Part shown: positions 20,453 through 28,285 of the stretch, one piece after another
How the letters are laid out: each line of letters begins with the position of its first letter
Position numbering within the stretch: the stretch's first letter is position 1
Origin: Paraglaciecola polaris LMG 21857
Lineage (GTDB): Bacteria > Pseudomonadota > Gammaproteobacteria > Enterobacterales > Alteromonadaceae
Reading direction: 5' to 3'
Assembly (NCBI RefSeq): GCF_000315055.1
Contig: NZ_BAER01000064.1
Span: 51,086-115,085 of the forward strand
DNA length: 64,000 nucleotides
Notes under the pieces: generated by a model
Told to the model about the DNA's origin: nothing
Seen by the model: the letters and a program-made list of their open reading frames with translations, nothing else
Databases searched by the model: none
Translations under genes and position numbers: made by a program

Positions 20453-21489
20453 ATCGTTCATTCGTTGTGCTGGCGGTATTGGCTGTGCTGGCCTGTGGGG
20501 CGGGTTATTGGTTGTTGCAACAAGATGATTCACCTCAAGACATCTCTCAAGCTGCGTTACCAACACTCGACCAGAAAGCAACCGAAGTGGATCGCATTAC
20601 TTTAAGAAATGCCGGTGGTATTTTGCTCAATGCACGGCGTGATAATGATCGCTGGCAAACCGAGGTATATTTAGATGATGGTACTCAAGTTGGTCAATTT
20701 CCTGTTGACCGAGAAAAGCTAGCCACTCTAGTTCAGGCATTGGCTCAGGCTAGATTAGTGGAGTCTAAAACACAAAAAGACAGTAACTATCATCACCTAG
20801 GTTTACAGGATATTTCAGTCAGCGATAGTTTAGCAACGCTGATTACGTTAGGGAATAAAGAACAGTCTTGGCAGGTATTGGTTGGAAATCACGCTTCAGT
20901 TGGTAACAACAGTTACCTACGTATACCCAAACAAGCACAGGCGTGGCTAAGCGACCGTCCGATTAATCTGCCTATGACCAATAGCGAATGGTTACAGCAG
21001 CCAATTTTACCGTTTGATGAAACTGACTTTTCCAGTATCGCGAGAGTCGATGGTGATCCATGGCAGATTTATAGAGCGAGCGTAAATGAATCATTTATGT
21101 TGATAAATAAGCCGCCAGCACAAGAGCTCAAATATGCAGGGGTACTCGATGCAGTTGCGCTTAATTTAGCTGGGATCCATTTCGAACAGCTGTTACCGCT
21201 AACCTCAGTCGATTGGGAAAGTGTGATCCCCATGGTCATGCTTGATGTAACTACAGCGTACGGTCACACATTTAGAGTTGAAATAGCCAAGCAGCAAGAT
21301 AGTGCCTTTTTACGGATTACCAGCGCGTCCCCAACCGATTACTGGGCGGATTGGATTTACCAAATACCTAAATTTAATGGTGAGCAGCTCAACAAAAATA
21401 TAAACGATTTTCTATTAGGTGAAGCGCAAAAAGAAGCAAAACAGCCGATTAGGTCTTATCCTATTGACGAGGGGGAGTCGCCGAATTAA
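20449..21489 (+). CDS. DUF4340 domain-containing protein
   Basis: 346 residues with an N-terminal signal anchor (VVLAVLAVLACGAGYWLL) and an extracytoplasmic part that matches DUF4340 proteins: a repeated fold with EVDRITLRNAGG near residue 48 and SYLRIPKQAQAWL near 155. Its ATG overlaps the GldG-like stop (ATGA at 20449), so translation is coupled. DUF4340 proteins regularly accompany GldG-type transporters, which implies a role in the same export complex, but their function is unknown. Confidence 0.85.
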   Translation: MNRSFVVLAVLAVLACGAGYWLLQQDDSPQDISQAALPTLDQKATEVDRITLRNAGGILLNARRDNDRWQTEVYLDDGTQVGQFPVDREKLATLVQALAQARLVESKTQKDSNYHHLGLQDISVSDSLATLITLGNKEQSWQVLVGNHASVGNNSYLRIPKQAQAWLSDRPINLPMTNSEWLQQPILPFDETDFSSIARVDGDPWQIYRASVNESFMLINKPPAQELKYAGVLDAVALNLAGIHFEQLLPLTSVDWESVIPMVMLDVTTAYGHTFRVEIAKQQDSAFLRITSASPTDYWADWIYQIPKFNGEQLNKNINDFLLGEAQKEAKQPIRSYPIDEGESPN

Positions 21490-21495
21490 AGTGGA

Positions 21496-22065
21496 TTAAT
21501 CTTTGCTTTCAGGTCTGTTGAGTCTGTGCAGGGTTTGCTGCCAGTACATTTGACCCAGTTGTCGTGCTTTGTCGATATTACGTAAAGGAATGTTCTCTGG
21601 ATCGGGGTAGGTACGCATCACTCGATCTAGGCTGCTTTCCCGTAATACATGCAGTATAGGTAGGGGGGCTCTGTTGGTATAATTCGATAAGTCGTCAGGG
21701 GCCTCACCTTCAAAGCAATAATCAGGATGGAAACTGGCTAATTGGAATTGCCCTGCATATCCGCCTCCCTCAATCAGTGCCTGTGACATAGCGACCAGAT
21801 CGAGATAATCATCAAAATCACTGAAACCAGTGCTGAATATAAGCAAACTGGTCTCAATTTGACTATTTTGCTCCAAGGTGTGCAATTCAGTTAAAAGCTG
21901 ATCCGTGGCATTTTTAAGGGTGACAGCCCGACTAACCGTATATGCGATACTTTCACGCTCAAATTCGCGTTTGGCGAATGGACAAAAGTTATGCCCGATA
22001 ATGATGTCACTCAACCAAGCCTGTATCGTTTGAATGGCAACATCATTGTGTGGAATGTTATTCAC
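21496..22065 (-). CDS. DUF1415 family protein
   Basis: 189-residue cytoplasmic protein of unknown function. It matches DUF1415 through NFCPFAKREFE near residue 26, FSDFDDYLDL, FQLASFHPDYCFEG and the closing NIPLRNIDKARQLG. The Cys of NFCPFA and the His/Asp of SFHPDY are conserved in the family and could form a site, but that is inference. It lies 15 bp after folD on the same strand, so the two are likely co-transcribed. Confidence 0.88.
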   Translation of the reverse strand: MNNIPHNDVAIQTIQAWLSDIIIGHNFCPFAKREFERESIAYTVSRAVTLKNATDQLLTELHTLEQNSQIETSLLIFSTGFSDFDDYLDLVAMSQALIEGGGYAGQFQLASFHPDYCFEGEAPDDLSNYTNRAPLPILHVLRESSLDRVMRTYPDPENIPLRNIDKARQLGQMYWQQTLHRLNRPESKD

Positions 22066-22080
22066 GGTTAGGTAATACCC

Positions 22081-22938
22081 TTAACTTGAGTGATACTTAA
22101 CGTAGGCTTCTAAGGTATTCTCAATTAGACTCGCCACCGTCATTGGACCCACTCCGCCGGGAACTGGGGTTATCCAACCCGCACGTTGCTCAGCGGTAGT
22201 AAAGTCGACATCACCGACTAAGGTGCCGTCGGTTTGGCGATTTATGCCAACATCGATCACGATAGCGCCGGGTTTGATCCACTCTCCAGGAATAAATGCT
22301 GAAATACCTACCGCAACTACTAAAAGGTCCGCCCGTTCAACATGAGATTGTAAATCTTTGGTAAATTTATGACAGCTGGTTACTGTGCAGCCTGCTAATA
22401 ACAATTCCATAAACATTGGTCGGCCAACGATATTTGATGCGCCGACGATAACGGCATCAAGACCTTTCACTGGGCGCTTAGTTGATTCAATTAGGGTCAT
22501 AATGCCTTTTGGCGTACAAGGACGAAGGGCCGGTATACGCTGGGCTAAACGACCGATGTTATAAGGATGGAAACCATCTACGTCTTTATGAGGTAAAATA
22601 CGTTCTAATACTTGCTCTTTGTCTAAACCAGCTGGTAGAGGTAATTGCACTAATATGCCGTCTATCTCTGGATCATTATTCAGCTTATCAATCAGTTCAA
22701 GCAACACCTGTTGAGATGTGGTTGATGGCAAGTCATAGGATTTTGAAACAAACCCAACCTCTTCACAGGCTTTACGCTTGTTGGCAACATAGACATGAGA
22801 TGCCGCATCACTTCCCACTAAAACGACCGCTAAACCTGGGGGGCGTTTGCCCGAAGAAACAATAGATTCAACATGAGAGGCAACGTGCTGACGGACTTGT
22901 TGGGCGATTAATTTACCATTGATTTTTTGAGCAGGCAT
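22081..22938 (-). CDS. folD: bifunctional methylenetetrahydrofolate dehydrogenase/cyclohydrolase
   Basis: NADP-dependent enzyme converting 5,10-methylene-THF to 10-formyl-THF. Visible motifs: [17 protein letters not shown] with the catalytic Lys, [28 protein letters not shown] (nucleotide site) and [12 protein letters not shown]. 285 residues from ATG 22938, where the family starts (MPAQKINGK). The frame continues open to 23061, but those residues are not family-like. Supplies one-carbon units used by purine synthesis, including purL at 53316. Confidence 0.95.
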   Translation of the reverse strand: MPAQKINGKLIAQQVRQHVASHVESIVSSGKRPPGLAVVLVGSDAASHVYVANKRKACEEVGFVSKSYDLPSTTSQQVLLELIDKLNNDPEIDGILVQLPLPAGLDKEQVLERILPHKDVDGFHPYNIGRLAQRIPALRPCTPKGIMTLIESTKRPVKGLDAVIVGASNIVGRPMFMELLLAGCTVTSCHKFTKDLQSHVERADLLVVAVGISAFIPGEWIKPGAIVIDVGINRQTDGTLVGDVDFTTAEQRAGWITPVPGGVGPMTVASLIENTLEAYVKYHSS

Positions 22939-23104
22939 ATAAAAAGTAACTGAAAGACAAGGGGTCTGTATTGTCACATAATGCGGTTGTTTCAACAATC
23001 CGCAGCACGCAAATTTGTAAATAGTATCGAATCTACTTGCCCCAAAGTTACATCTAAACAAAGATACCGTTATATCAGTCTTGTTTATATTTAAGGTGTG
23101 TGGT

Positions 23105-23734
23105 TTGGAACTCTCTCCAGTAGAAATATTTGGCTATTGCGCGTCAGCTGTTATTGCGTATTCGCTAACTAGAAGTTCAATTGTTCGATTGCGTTGGTTC
23201 AATTTAGCTGGGGCTTCTTCGTTTTGTTTATATGGAATTATTATACAAGCCTACCCAGTGGCCATATTAAATGGATTTATTACGTTAACTAATCTGTTTT
23301 TCCTGCGTAGATTACTTTTTGATGTAGAACGGCAGTTTTCTGTGCTGGCCGTCAGTCGTCCGTCAAATTATGTAGATTTCTTTTTAGAATTCCATCAGCA
23401 AGAAATTAAACATTTGTTTCCGCGTTTTATGAAAGTGTCTGCGGATCCTCAGCGTCAATATTTTTTTCTAACTGAGCGAACCGAAGTCGTAGGGATGTTA
23501 TCTGGTTACCGTGATGTAAATGATGACTTTGTCGTTGATTTTGATTTTGTTATCCCGGCTTACCGCGACTGTCACCTCGGTCAACATGTAATAGGTAAGG
23601 GCCAACAACTGTCAAAACAATTTGGATTTAAGAATATTGTTGCATTAGCGGACAGTTATGAGCATGAAAATTATTTAAATCGCATTGGATTTAGTCCGAA
23701 AAAGAACGGACGCTGGACATTTGACGGCCAATAA
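23105..23734 (+). CDS. YgjV-like membrane domain fused to an acetyltransferase-like domain
   Basis: About 209 residues. The first 80 contain three hydrophobic segments with the YgjV pattern ([45 protein letters not shown]). The C-terminal part, [15 protein letters not shown] then [14 protein letters not shown] and YLNRIGFS, looks like the core of a GNAT N-acetyltransferase, though the acetyl-CoA loop is weak. The start is uncertain: TTG 23105 follows AAGGTG at 23093-23098; GTG 23096 and TTG 23081 are in frame. Divergent from folD. Substrate unknown. Confidence 0.7.
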   Translation: MELSPVEIFGYCASAVIAYSLTRSSIVRLRWFNLAGASSFCLYGIIIQAYPVAILNGFITLTNLFFLRRLLFDVERQFSVLAVSRPSNYVDFFLEFHQQEIKHLFPRFMKVSADPQRQYFFLTERTEVVGMLSGYRDVNDDFVVDFDFVIPAYRDCHLGQHVIGKGQQLSKQFGFKNIVALADSYEHENYLNRIGFSPKKNGRWTFDGQ

Positions 23735-23905
23735 AAGAAAAATTTCACCTGGTTTCGGCCTACAACGTCAAAATAACGGTAATTGCGTTGTGAGTATTTC
23801 ACTTGCTTTGGTACCTTGATTTGTATGTTTCACACTCTTTTTGCTGGTTTATCGGACAAATTGCTAAAAAAAACAGCAGTCAGTTATTTTCTTTTAAAAA
23901 AGTGT

Positions 23906-23934
23906 TTGACGAGAGAAATACATCTGTTTACTAT
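23906..23934 (+). promoter_or_regulatory. promoter of the tRNA cluster
   Basis: TTGACG (23906-23911), a 17-base spacer and TACTAT (23929-23934), followed by the GC-rich discriminator GCGCTCCCCG, lie about 40 bases before the first tRNA. A GC-rich discriminator is typical of promoters shut down by ppGpp and DksA, so stringent control is likely. Confidence 0.65.
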
Positions 23935-23980
23935 GCGCTCCCCGTTGAGAGACAGAGAATAACTCTTCGGGTTGTTAAGT

Positions 23981-24057
23981 CGGTGAGTAGCGCAGCTTGG
24001 TAGCGCACTTGGTTTGGGTCCAAGGGGTCGCAGGTTCGAATCCTGTCTCACCGACCA
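23981..24057 (+). tRNA. tRNA-Pro (anticodon TGG)
   Basis: 77 bases with encoded CCA. The acceptor arms CGGTGAG and CTCACCG pair fully; the anticodon stem CTTGG/CCAAG encloses TTTGGGT, giving TGG; the T arm contains GGTTCGAATCC. First of four tRNAs in one transcript. Confidence 0.97.
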
Positions 24058-24085
24058 TTTTCTCAAATTGTAAAAGATTCGTCGA

Positions 24086-24162
24086 GCGCCCGTAGCTCAG
24101 CTGGATAGAGCACCCGCCTTCTAAGCGGGTGGTCGCAGGTTCGAGTCCTGCCGGGCGCACCA
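24086..24162 (+). tRNA. tRNA-Arg (anticodon TCT)
   Basis: 77 bases with encoded CCA. The acceptor arms GCGCCCG and CGGGCGC pair; the anticodon stem CCCGC/GCGGG encloses CTTCTAA, giving TCT, which reads the AGA/AGG codons; T arm GGTTCGAGTCC. Confidence 0.97.
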
Positions 24163-24190
24163 TGCGAACCTGGCAACAATTATCGCTTTG

Positions 24191-24266
24191 GTGGGCGTAG
24201 CTCAGTTGGTAGAGTCCCGGATTGTGATTCCGGTTGTCGTGGGTTCGAGCCCCATCGTCCACCCCA
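24191..24266 (+). tRNA. tRNA-His (anticodon GTG)
   Basis: 76 bases with encoded CCA. The acceptor arms GTGGGCG and CGTCCAC pair with one G-T wobble, and a genomic G precedes position 1 opposite the C discriminator, as expected of tRNA-His. The anticodon loop TTGTGAT gives GTG. Confidence 0.96.
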
Positions 24267-24269
24267 CTT

Positions 24270-24354
24270 GCGGAAGTGGTGAAATTGGTATACACGCTGG
24301 ATTTAGGTTCCAGTGCCTTAGGGCGTGAGAGTTCAAGTCTCTCCTTCCGCACCA
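24270..24354 (+). tRNA. tRNA-Leu (anticodon TAG)
   Basis: 85 bases with a long variable arm and encoded CCA. The acceptor arms GCGGAAG and CTTCCGC pair, and the anticodon stem CTGGA/TCCAG encloses TTTAGGT, giving TAG. Last of the cluster, 3 bases after tRNA-His. No obvious T-run terminator follows in the 272 bp before tig; that gap holds a candidate tig promoter (TTTACC at 24546, then an AT-rich -10). Confidence 0.97.
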
Positions 24355-24626
24355 TCTCTTATACTCCTTGTAAAAACTCTAATCCAATTCTTTGAATCAT
24401 CAGATCTTTTCTTATCTCAAACTAAACTAATTAGTATTTCGACTCGACTTAAAGTAGTTGAATCGCTATACTGCTGCGTCTTTTTTATCCGGCTAGGCGA
24501 GATGATAAATAGGTCAACTCGTGATTGTGTGGGACGGATTAGGTTTACCTTAGTCATATTCCAGCGATAAAAAACCCATCAAAAATTTTATAAATGCGCA
24601 GACGAGCGCAAAGTTGAGGTAGAAGA

Positions 24627-25937
24627 ATGCAAGTTTCCGTTGAGACGACTCAAGGTTTAGAACGCCGTCTTACCATCACTGTTCCTGCAGAATCAATTGA
24701 TTCACAGGTTAAGTCTCGCTTACAACAGTTAGCTAAGACCCAACGTATTAATGGTTTCCGTCCAGGTAAAGTTCCAGCTAGCGTAATTAAGAAGCGTTAT
24801 GGGCAAGCCGTACGTCAAGAAATTGCCGGCGAAGCTATGCAGCGCAACTTCTATGAAGCGATCGTGCAAGAAAAAATTACCCCAGCAGGTATGCCTAATT
24901 TCGAAATGAAAACTGACGTTGACGGACAAGACTTAGAGTTTGTTGCTGCGTTTGAAGTGTATCCTGAAGTTGAAGTAAAAGACGTTGAAAAAATTGAAGT
25001 AGAAAAGCCTGTGGTAGAAATTACCGATGCTGATCTGGACACTATGATGGAAACGTTGCGTAAACAGCACGCTACATGGAAAGAAGTTAAACGTAAATCG
25101 AAGAAAGACGACCGTGTAACGGTTGATTTCATCGGTACCATTGATGGTGAAGAATTTGAAGGCGGAAAAGCTGAGAACTTCGAACTAGAAATGGGCAAAG
25201 ATCGCATGATCCCTGGTTTTGAAAAGCCAATCGTTGGCGCAAAAGCTGGCGAAGAAGTAGTGGCTGACGTGACTTTCCCTGAAGATTACCACGCTGAAGC
25301 CCTTAAAGGTAAAGCAGCACAATTTAAAATTACCGTCAATAAAGTAGAAGGCCTAAGCCTTCCTAAAGTTGACGAAGAATTTGCTAAATTGTTCGGTGTC
25401 GACAATGGTGACGTTGAAGCGCTTAATGCTGAAGTACGTAAAAACATGCAACGTGAACTTGAGCAAACATTGAAAGCCAATGTGAAAGAACAAGTGATTG
25501 AAGGTTTGTTAGCAAACAACGTAATCGATTTGCCAAAAGCATTAGTTGATCAAGAAATCAATGCTTTACGCGAGCAAGCGAAGCAACGTTTCAGCCAACA
25601 ACAAGGCGGCAACGTTGATAACCTTCCTGAACTTCCAGCTGATTTATTCCAAGAAAATGCACGTAAGCGTGTTTCTATTGGCTTGTTGCTAGGTGAAGTC
25701 ATCAAAAATGAAGAGTTGAAAGTTGACTCAGCTAAAGTTGATGCGTTGATCGAAACTGCTGCTTCTGCGTATGAAGATCCTCAAGAAGTGATCGAGTACT
25801 ACAAAACTAACGATGAATTGATGCAACAAATGCAAAATGTCGCGTTAGAAGAGCAAGCGGTTGAAGTGCTTCTAAGTAAAGCAAATGTGAAAGAAGTAAA
25901 CAAAGCTTTTGATGAGATCATGAACAAACAGGCATAA
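24627..25937 (+). CDS. tig: trigger factor
   Basis: Ribosome-docked chaperone and prolyl isomerase. The N-terminal ribosome-binding domain contains [17 protein letters not shown] (residues 43-59), the FKBP-like domain spans about 160-240 ([19 protein letters not shown]) and the C-terminal helical arms complete 436 residues (E. coli 432). GAGGTAG at 24616-24622 precedes ATG 24627. Heads the tig-clpP-clpX-lon-hupB-ppiD block. Confidence 0.97.
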   Translation: MQVSVETTQGLERRLTITVPAESIDSQVKSRLQQLAKTQRINGFRPGKVPASVIKKRYGQAVRQEIAGEAMQRNFYEAIVQEKITPAGMPNFEMKTDVDGQDLEFVAAFEVYPEVEVKDVEKIEVEKPVVEITDADLDTMMETLRKQHATWKEVKRKSKKDDRVTVDFIGTIDGEEFEGGKAENFELEMGKDRMIPGFEKPIVGAKAGEEVVADVTFPEDYHAEALKGKAAQFKITVNKVEGLSLPKVDEEFAKLFGVDNGDVEALNAEVRKNMQRELEQTLKANVKEQVIEGLLANNVIDLPKALVDQEINALREQAKQRFSQQQGGNVDNLPELPADLFQENARKRVSIGLLLGEVIKNEELKVDSAKVDALIETAASAYEDPQEVIEYYKTNDELMQQMQNVALEEQAVEVLLSKANVKEVNKAFDEIMNKQA

Positions 25938-25980
25938 ATTGCCCTTTGTTAATTGACTTATCTAGTCTGCAACTGCTTAA

Positions 25981-26009
25981 ATGCTCGGTAAATACCGAGC
26001 ATTTTTATT
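25981..26009 (+). terminator. terminator between tig and clpP
   Basis: ATGCTCGGTA and TACCGAGCAT form a near-perfect palindrome followed by TTTTTATTT. It ends only 15 bases before clpP, so clpP may depend on read-through or on a promoter upstream of the hairpin. Confidence 0.75.
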
Positions 26010-26023
26010 TGTGAAGAAAATAT

Positions 26024-26662
26024 ATGATGAATACACCGTTTGATCCTACAAATGCATTAGTACCTATGGTGGTTGAACAAACCGCGAAAGGTGAGCGCTC
26101 TTATGATATTTATTCACGCTTACTGAAAGAGAACGTCATTTTCATGGTTGGCCAAGTTGAAGACCACATGGCTAACCTAATTGTTGCCCAGATGTTATTT
26201 TTGGAAGCTGAAAATCCTGAAAAAGATATTTTCTTATACATCAATTCCCCGGGCGGCTCAGTAACTGCAGGTATGGCAATTTACGATACCATGAACTTTA
26301 TTAAACCTGATGTGAGCACAGTGTGTATAGGTCAGGCTGCGAGTATGGGCGCATTTTTGTTGTCCGGCGGAGCGAAAGGTAAACGTTACTGTCTGCCAAA
26401 TGCGCGTGTCATGATCCATCAACCATTGGGTGGATTCCAAGGTCAAGCATCTGATTTTGAAATACATGCAAGAGAAATCCTGTCTATTAAAGAGAAGATG
26501 AATCGTTTAATGGCAGCGCATACCGGACAAGATTACGACAAAGTTGCACGTGACACAGACCGAGACAATTTTTTAAGCGCTCAGGAATCTGTGGACTATG
26601 GTTTAGTAGATCAAGTGTTGTCGAGTCGTCCAGATGTCAGCAACAGCGACACTAAGAAGTAA
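26024..26662 (+). CDS. clpP: ATP-dependent Clp protease proteolytic subunit
   Basis: Serine protease chamber that works with ClpX. Counting from ATG 26024, the catalytic Ser107 lies in GQAASMGA and His132 in MIHQPLGG; the Asp follows in the DTDRDNF region. 212 residues including a short propeptide. A second ATG immediately follows (26027), so the exact start may differ by one residue. clpX follows after 90 bp. Confidence 0.97.
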   Translation: MMNTPFDPTNALVPMVVEQTAKGERSYDIYSRLLKENVIFMVGQVEDHMANLIVAQMLFLEAENPEKDIFLYINSPGGSVTAGMAIYDTMNFIKPDVSTVCIGQAASMGAFLLSGGAKGKRYCLPNARVMIHQPLGGFQGQASDFEIHAREILSIKEKMNRLMAAHTGQDYDKVARDTDRDNFLSAQESVDYGLVDQVLSSRPDVSNSDTKK

Positions 26663-26752
26663 CCAGTTACTGTTGATATTGTTTAGTGCGTTTATGTGCA
26701 TGGAATTGGCAATAAGACGCGCTATATCAACCAAATGAAGAAGAGATAATAG

Positions 26753-28030
26753 ATGAGTGATAAGCAAAGCGGAGATGGCGATAACAAGCTACTTTATTGT
26801 TCTTTCTGTGGAAAAAGCCAGCACGAAGTGAGAAAACTTATTGCCGGTCCATCAGTTTTTGTGTGTGATGAGTGCGTTGAGTTATGTAACGACATTATTC
26901 GTGAAGAAATTAAAGAAATCGCACCTAAGCAGAAGCAAGATGAACTTCCCACACCGAAAGAAATTCACAGTCATCTCGATGATTATGTCATCGGTCAAGA
27001 GCATGCCAAAAAGGTGTTGTCGGTAGCGGTATATAACCACTACAAACGCCTGCGTAATGGCGATGTACACGATGGCGTAGAACTCGGTAAAAGCAACATT
27101 TTGTTAATGGGTCCCACTGGTAGCGGTAAAACCTTACTAGCAGAGACGTTAGCGCGTTTATTAGATGTGCCCTTTACTATGGCTGATGCCACGACGCTTA
27201 CTGAAGCGGGTTATGTGGGTGAGGACGTTGAAAATATCATTCAGAAGTTATTGCAAAAATGCGATTACGATGTTGAAAAAGCGCAACGTGGGATCGTATA
27301 CATAGACGAAATCGATAAAATTTCTCGTAAGTCAGATAATCCATCGATTACGCGTGATGTGTCTGGTGAAGGTGTTCAGCAAGCTTTACTTAAATTGATC
27401 GAAGGCACGGTTGCTTCTGTACCTCCTCAAGGAGGGCGTAAGCATCCTCAACAAGAATTTTTGCAAGTTGATACTTCTAAAATTCTCTTTATCTGTGGCG
27501 GAGCGTTCGCAGGACTTGATAAAGTCATTGAACAACGCGCTCATACCGGCACAGGCATTGGTTTTGGAACGGCGATTAAAGACATCAACAATAAAGCCAA
27601 AGAAGGAGAATTGTTGAAAAAAGTTGAGCCAGAAGATTTGGTTAAATACGGTCTTATTCCTGAGTTTATTGGACGCTTACCTGTTTTAACCAGTCTCGAA
27701 GAATTAAGTGAAGATGCGCTTATCCAAATTTTACGTGAGCCTAAAAACTCACTTACTAAGCAATATGCCGCTTTATTCGCCCTTGAAGGAACGGAGTTAG
27801 AATTTAGAGAAGATGCACTTCAGGCTATTGCTAAAAAAGCCATGTCACGTAAAACGGGAGCCCGTGGTCTTCGCTCAATCGTTGAAGCTGTGTTACTCGA
27901 TACAATGTACGAGTTACCGTCTATGTCTAATGTTTGCAAGGTAGTGGTGGACGAAACGGTTATTCGTGGCGAGTCGAAACCTATATTAATATACGATAGC
28001 GCGGCGGATAAAAAATCCATCTCGGAATAG
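26753..28030 (+). CDS. clpX: ATP-dependent Clp protease ATPase subunit ClpX
   Basis: Hexameric AAA+ unfoldase that feeds ClpP. The N-terminal zinc domain has two CxxC pairs (CSFCGK and CDECVELC). Walker A GPTGSGKT is near residue 120, Walker [11 protein letters not shown] near 183, and the [10 protein letters not shown] sensor 2 near 366. 425 residues (E. coli 424). Confidence 0.97.
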   Translation: MSDKQSGDGDNKLLYCSFCGKSQHEVRKLIAGPSVFVCDECVELCNDIIREEIKEIAPKQKQDELPTPKEIHSHLDDYVIGQEHAKKVLSVAVYNHYKRLRNGDVHDGVELGKSNILLMGPTGSGKTLLAETLARLLDVPFTMADATTLTEAGYVGEDVENIIQKLLQKCDYDVEKAQRGIVYIDEIDKISRKSDNPSITRDVSGEGVQQALLKLIEGTVASVPPQGGRKHPQQEFLQVDTSKILFICGGAFAGLDKVIEQRAHTGTGIGFGTAIKDINNKAKEGELLKKVEPEDLVKYGLIPEFIGRLPVLTSLEELSEDALIQILREPKNSLTKQYAALFALEGTELEFREDALQAIAKKAMSRKTGARGLRSIVEAVLLDTMYELPSMSNVCKVVVDETVIRGESKPILIYDSAADKKSISE

Positions 28031-28048
28031 TAAATCAGACAAAATTAT

Positions 28049-28074
28049 AAAGGCTCCTCAGGAGCCTTTTTTTA
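28049..28074 (+). terminator. terminator after clpX
   Basis: GGCTCC and GGAGCC around a three-base loop, flanked by A-run and T7. Confidence 0.85.
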
Positions 28075-28211
28075 TATCTGCGCATTGCTTTACATTGATG
28101 CTAAAGTCAAAAGTTTGAGGATCTATGAATATATAATCTTTTTCCGCGCTCGATTTATGCTTTATTGGGGGTTCTAAATTAGAGGCTTCAGTGGATAGTT
28201 TTCGTTTTTCG

Positions 28212-28240
28212 TTTGAACTTTTTGTGCAAAGCCCCATATA
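28212..28240 (+). promoter_or_regulatory. sigma-32 heat-shock promoter of lon
   Basis: TTTGAAC at 28212-28218, 13 bases, then CCCCATATA at 28232-28240 matches the sigma-32 consensus (CTTGAAA, 13-15 bases, CCCCATNTA) very closely. It lies 46 bases before the lon ATG. lon is a classical heat-shock gene, so the assignment agrees with known biology. Confidence 0.8.
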
Positions 28241-28285
28241 CAGTTTCATTGCACCATTTTTACTTTTTATTACACGAGACACTAT

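Noticed and set aside
23975..24355. A 126-residue minus-strand reading frame across the tRNA cluster with sequence like RPAGLEPATTRLEGG
   Set aside because: It is antisense to four clear tRNA genes; such tRNA-antisense frames are a known source of spurious protein annotations.
28058..28282. A 74-residue minus-strand frame between clpX and lon
   Set aside because: It covers the clpX terminator and the lon heat-shock promoter, has no convincing ribosome-binding site, and its composition looks random.
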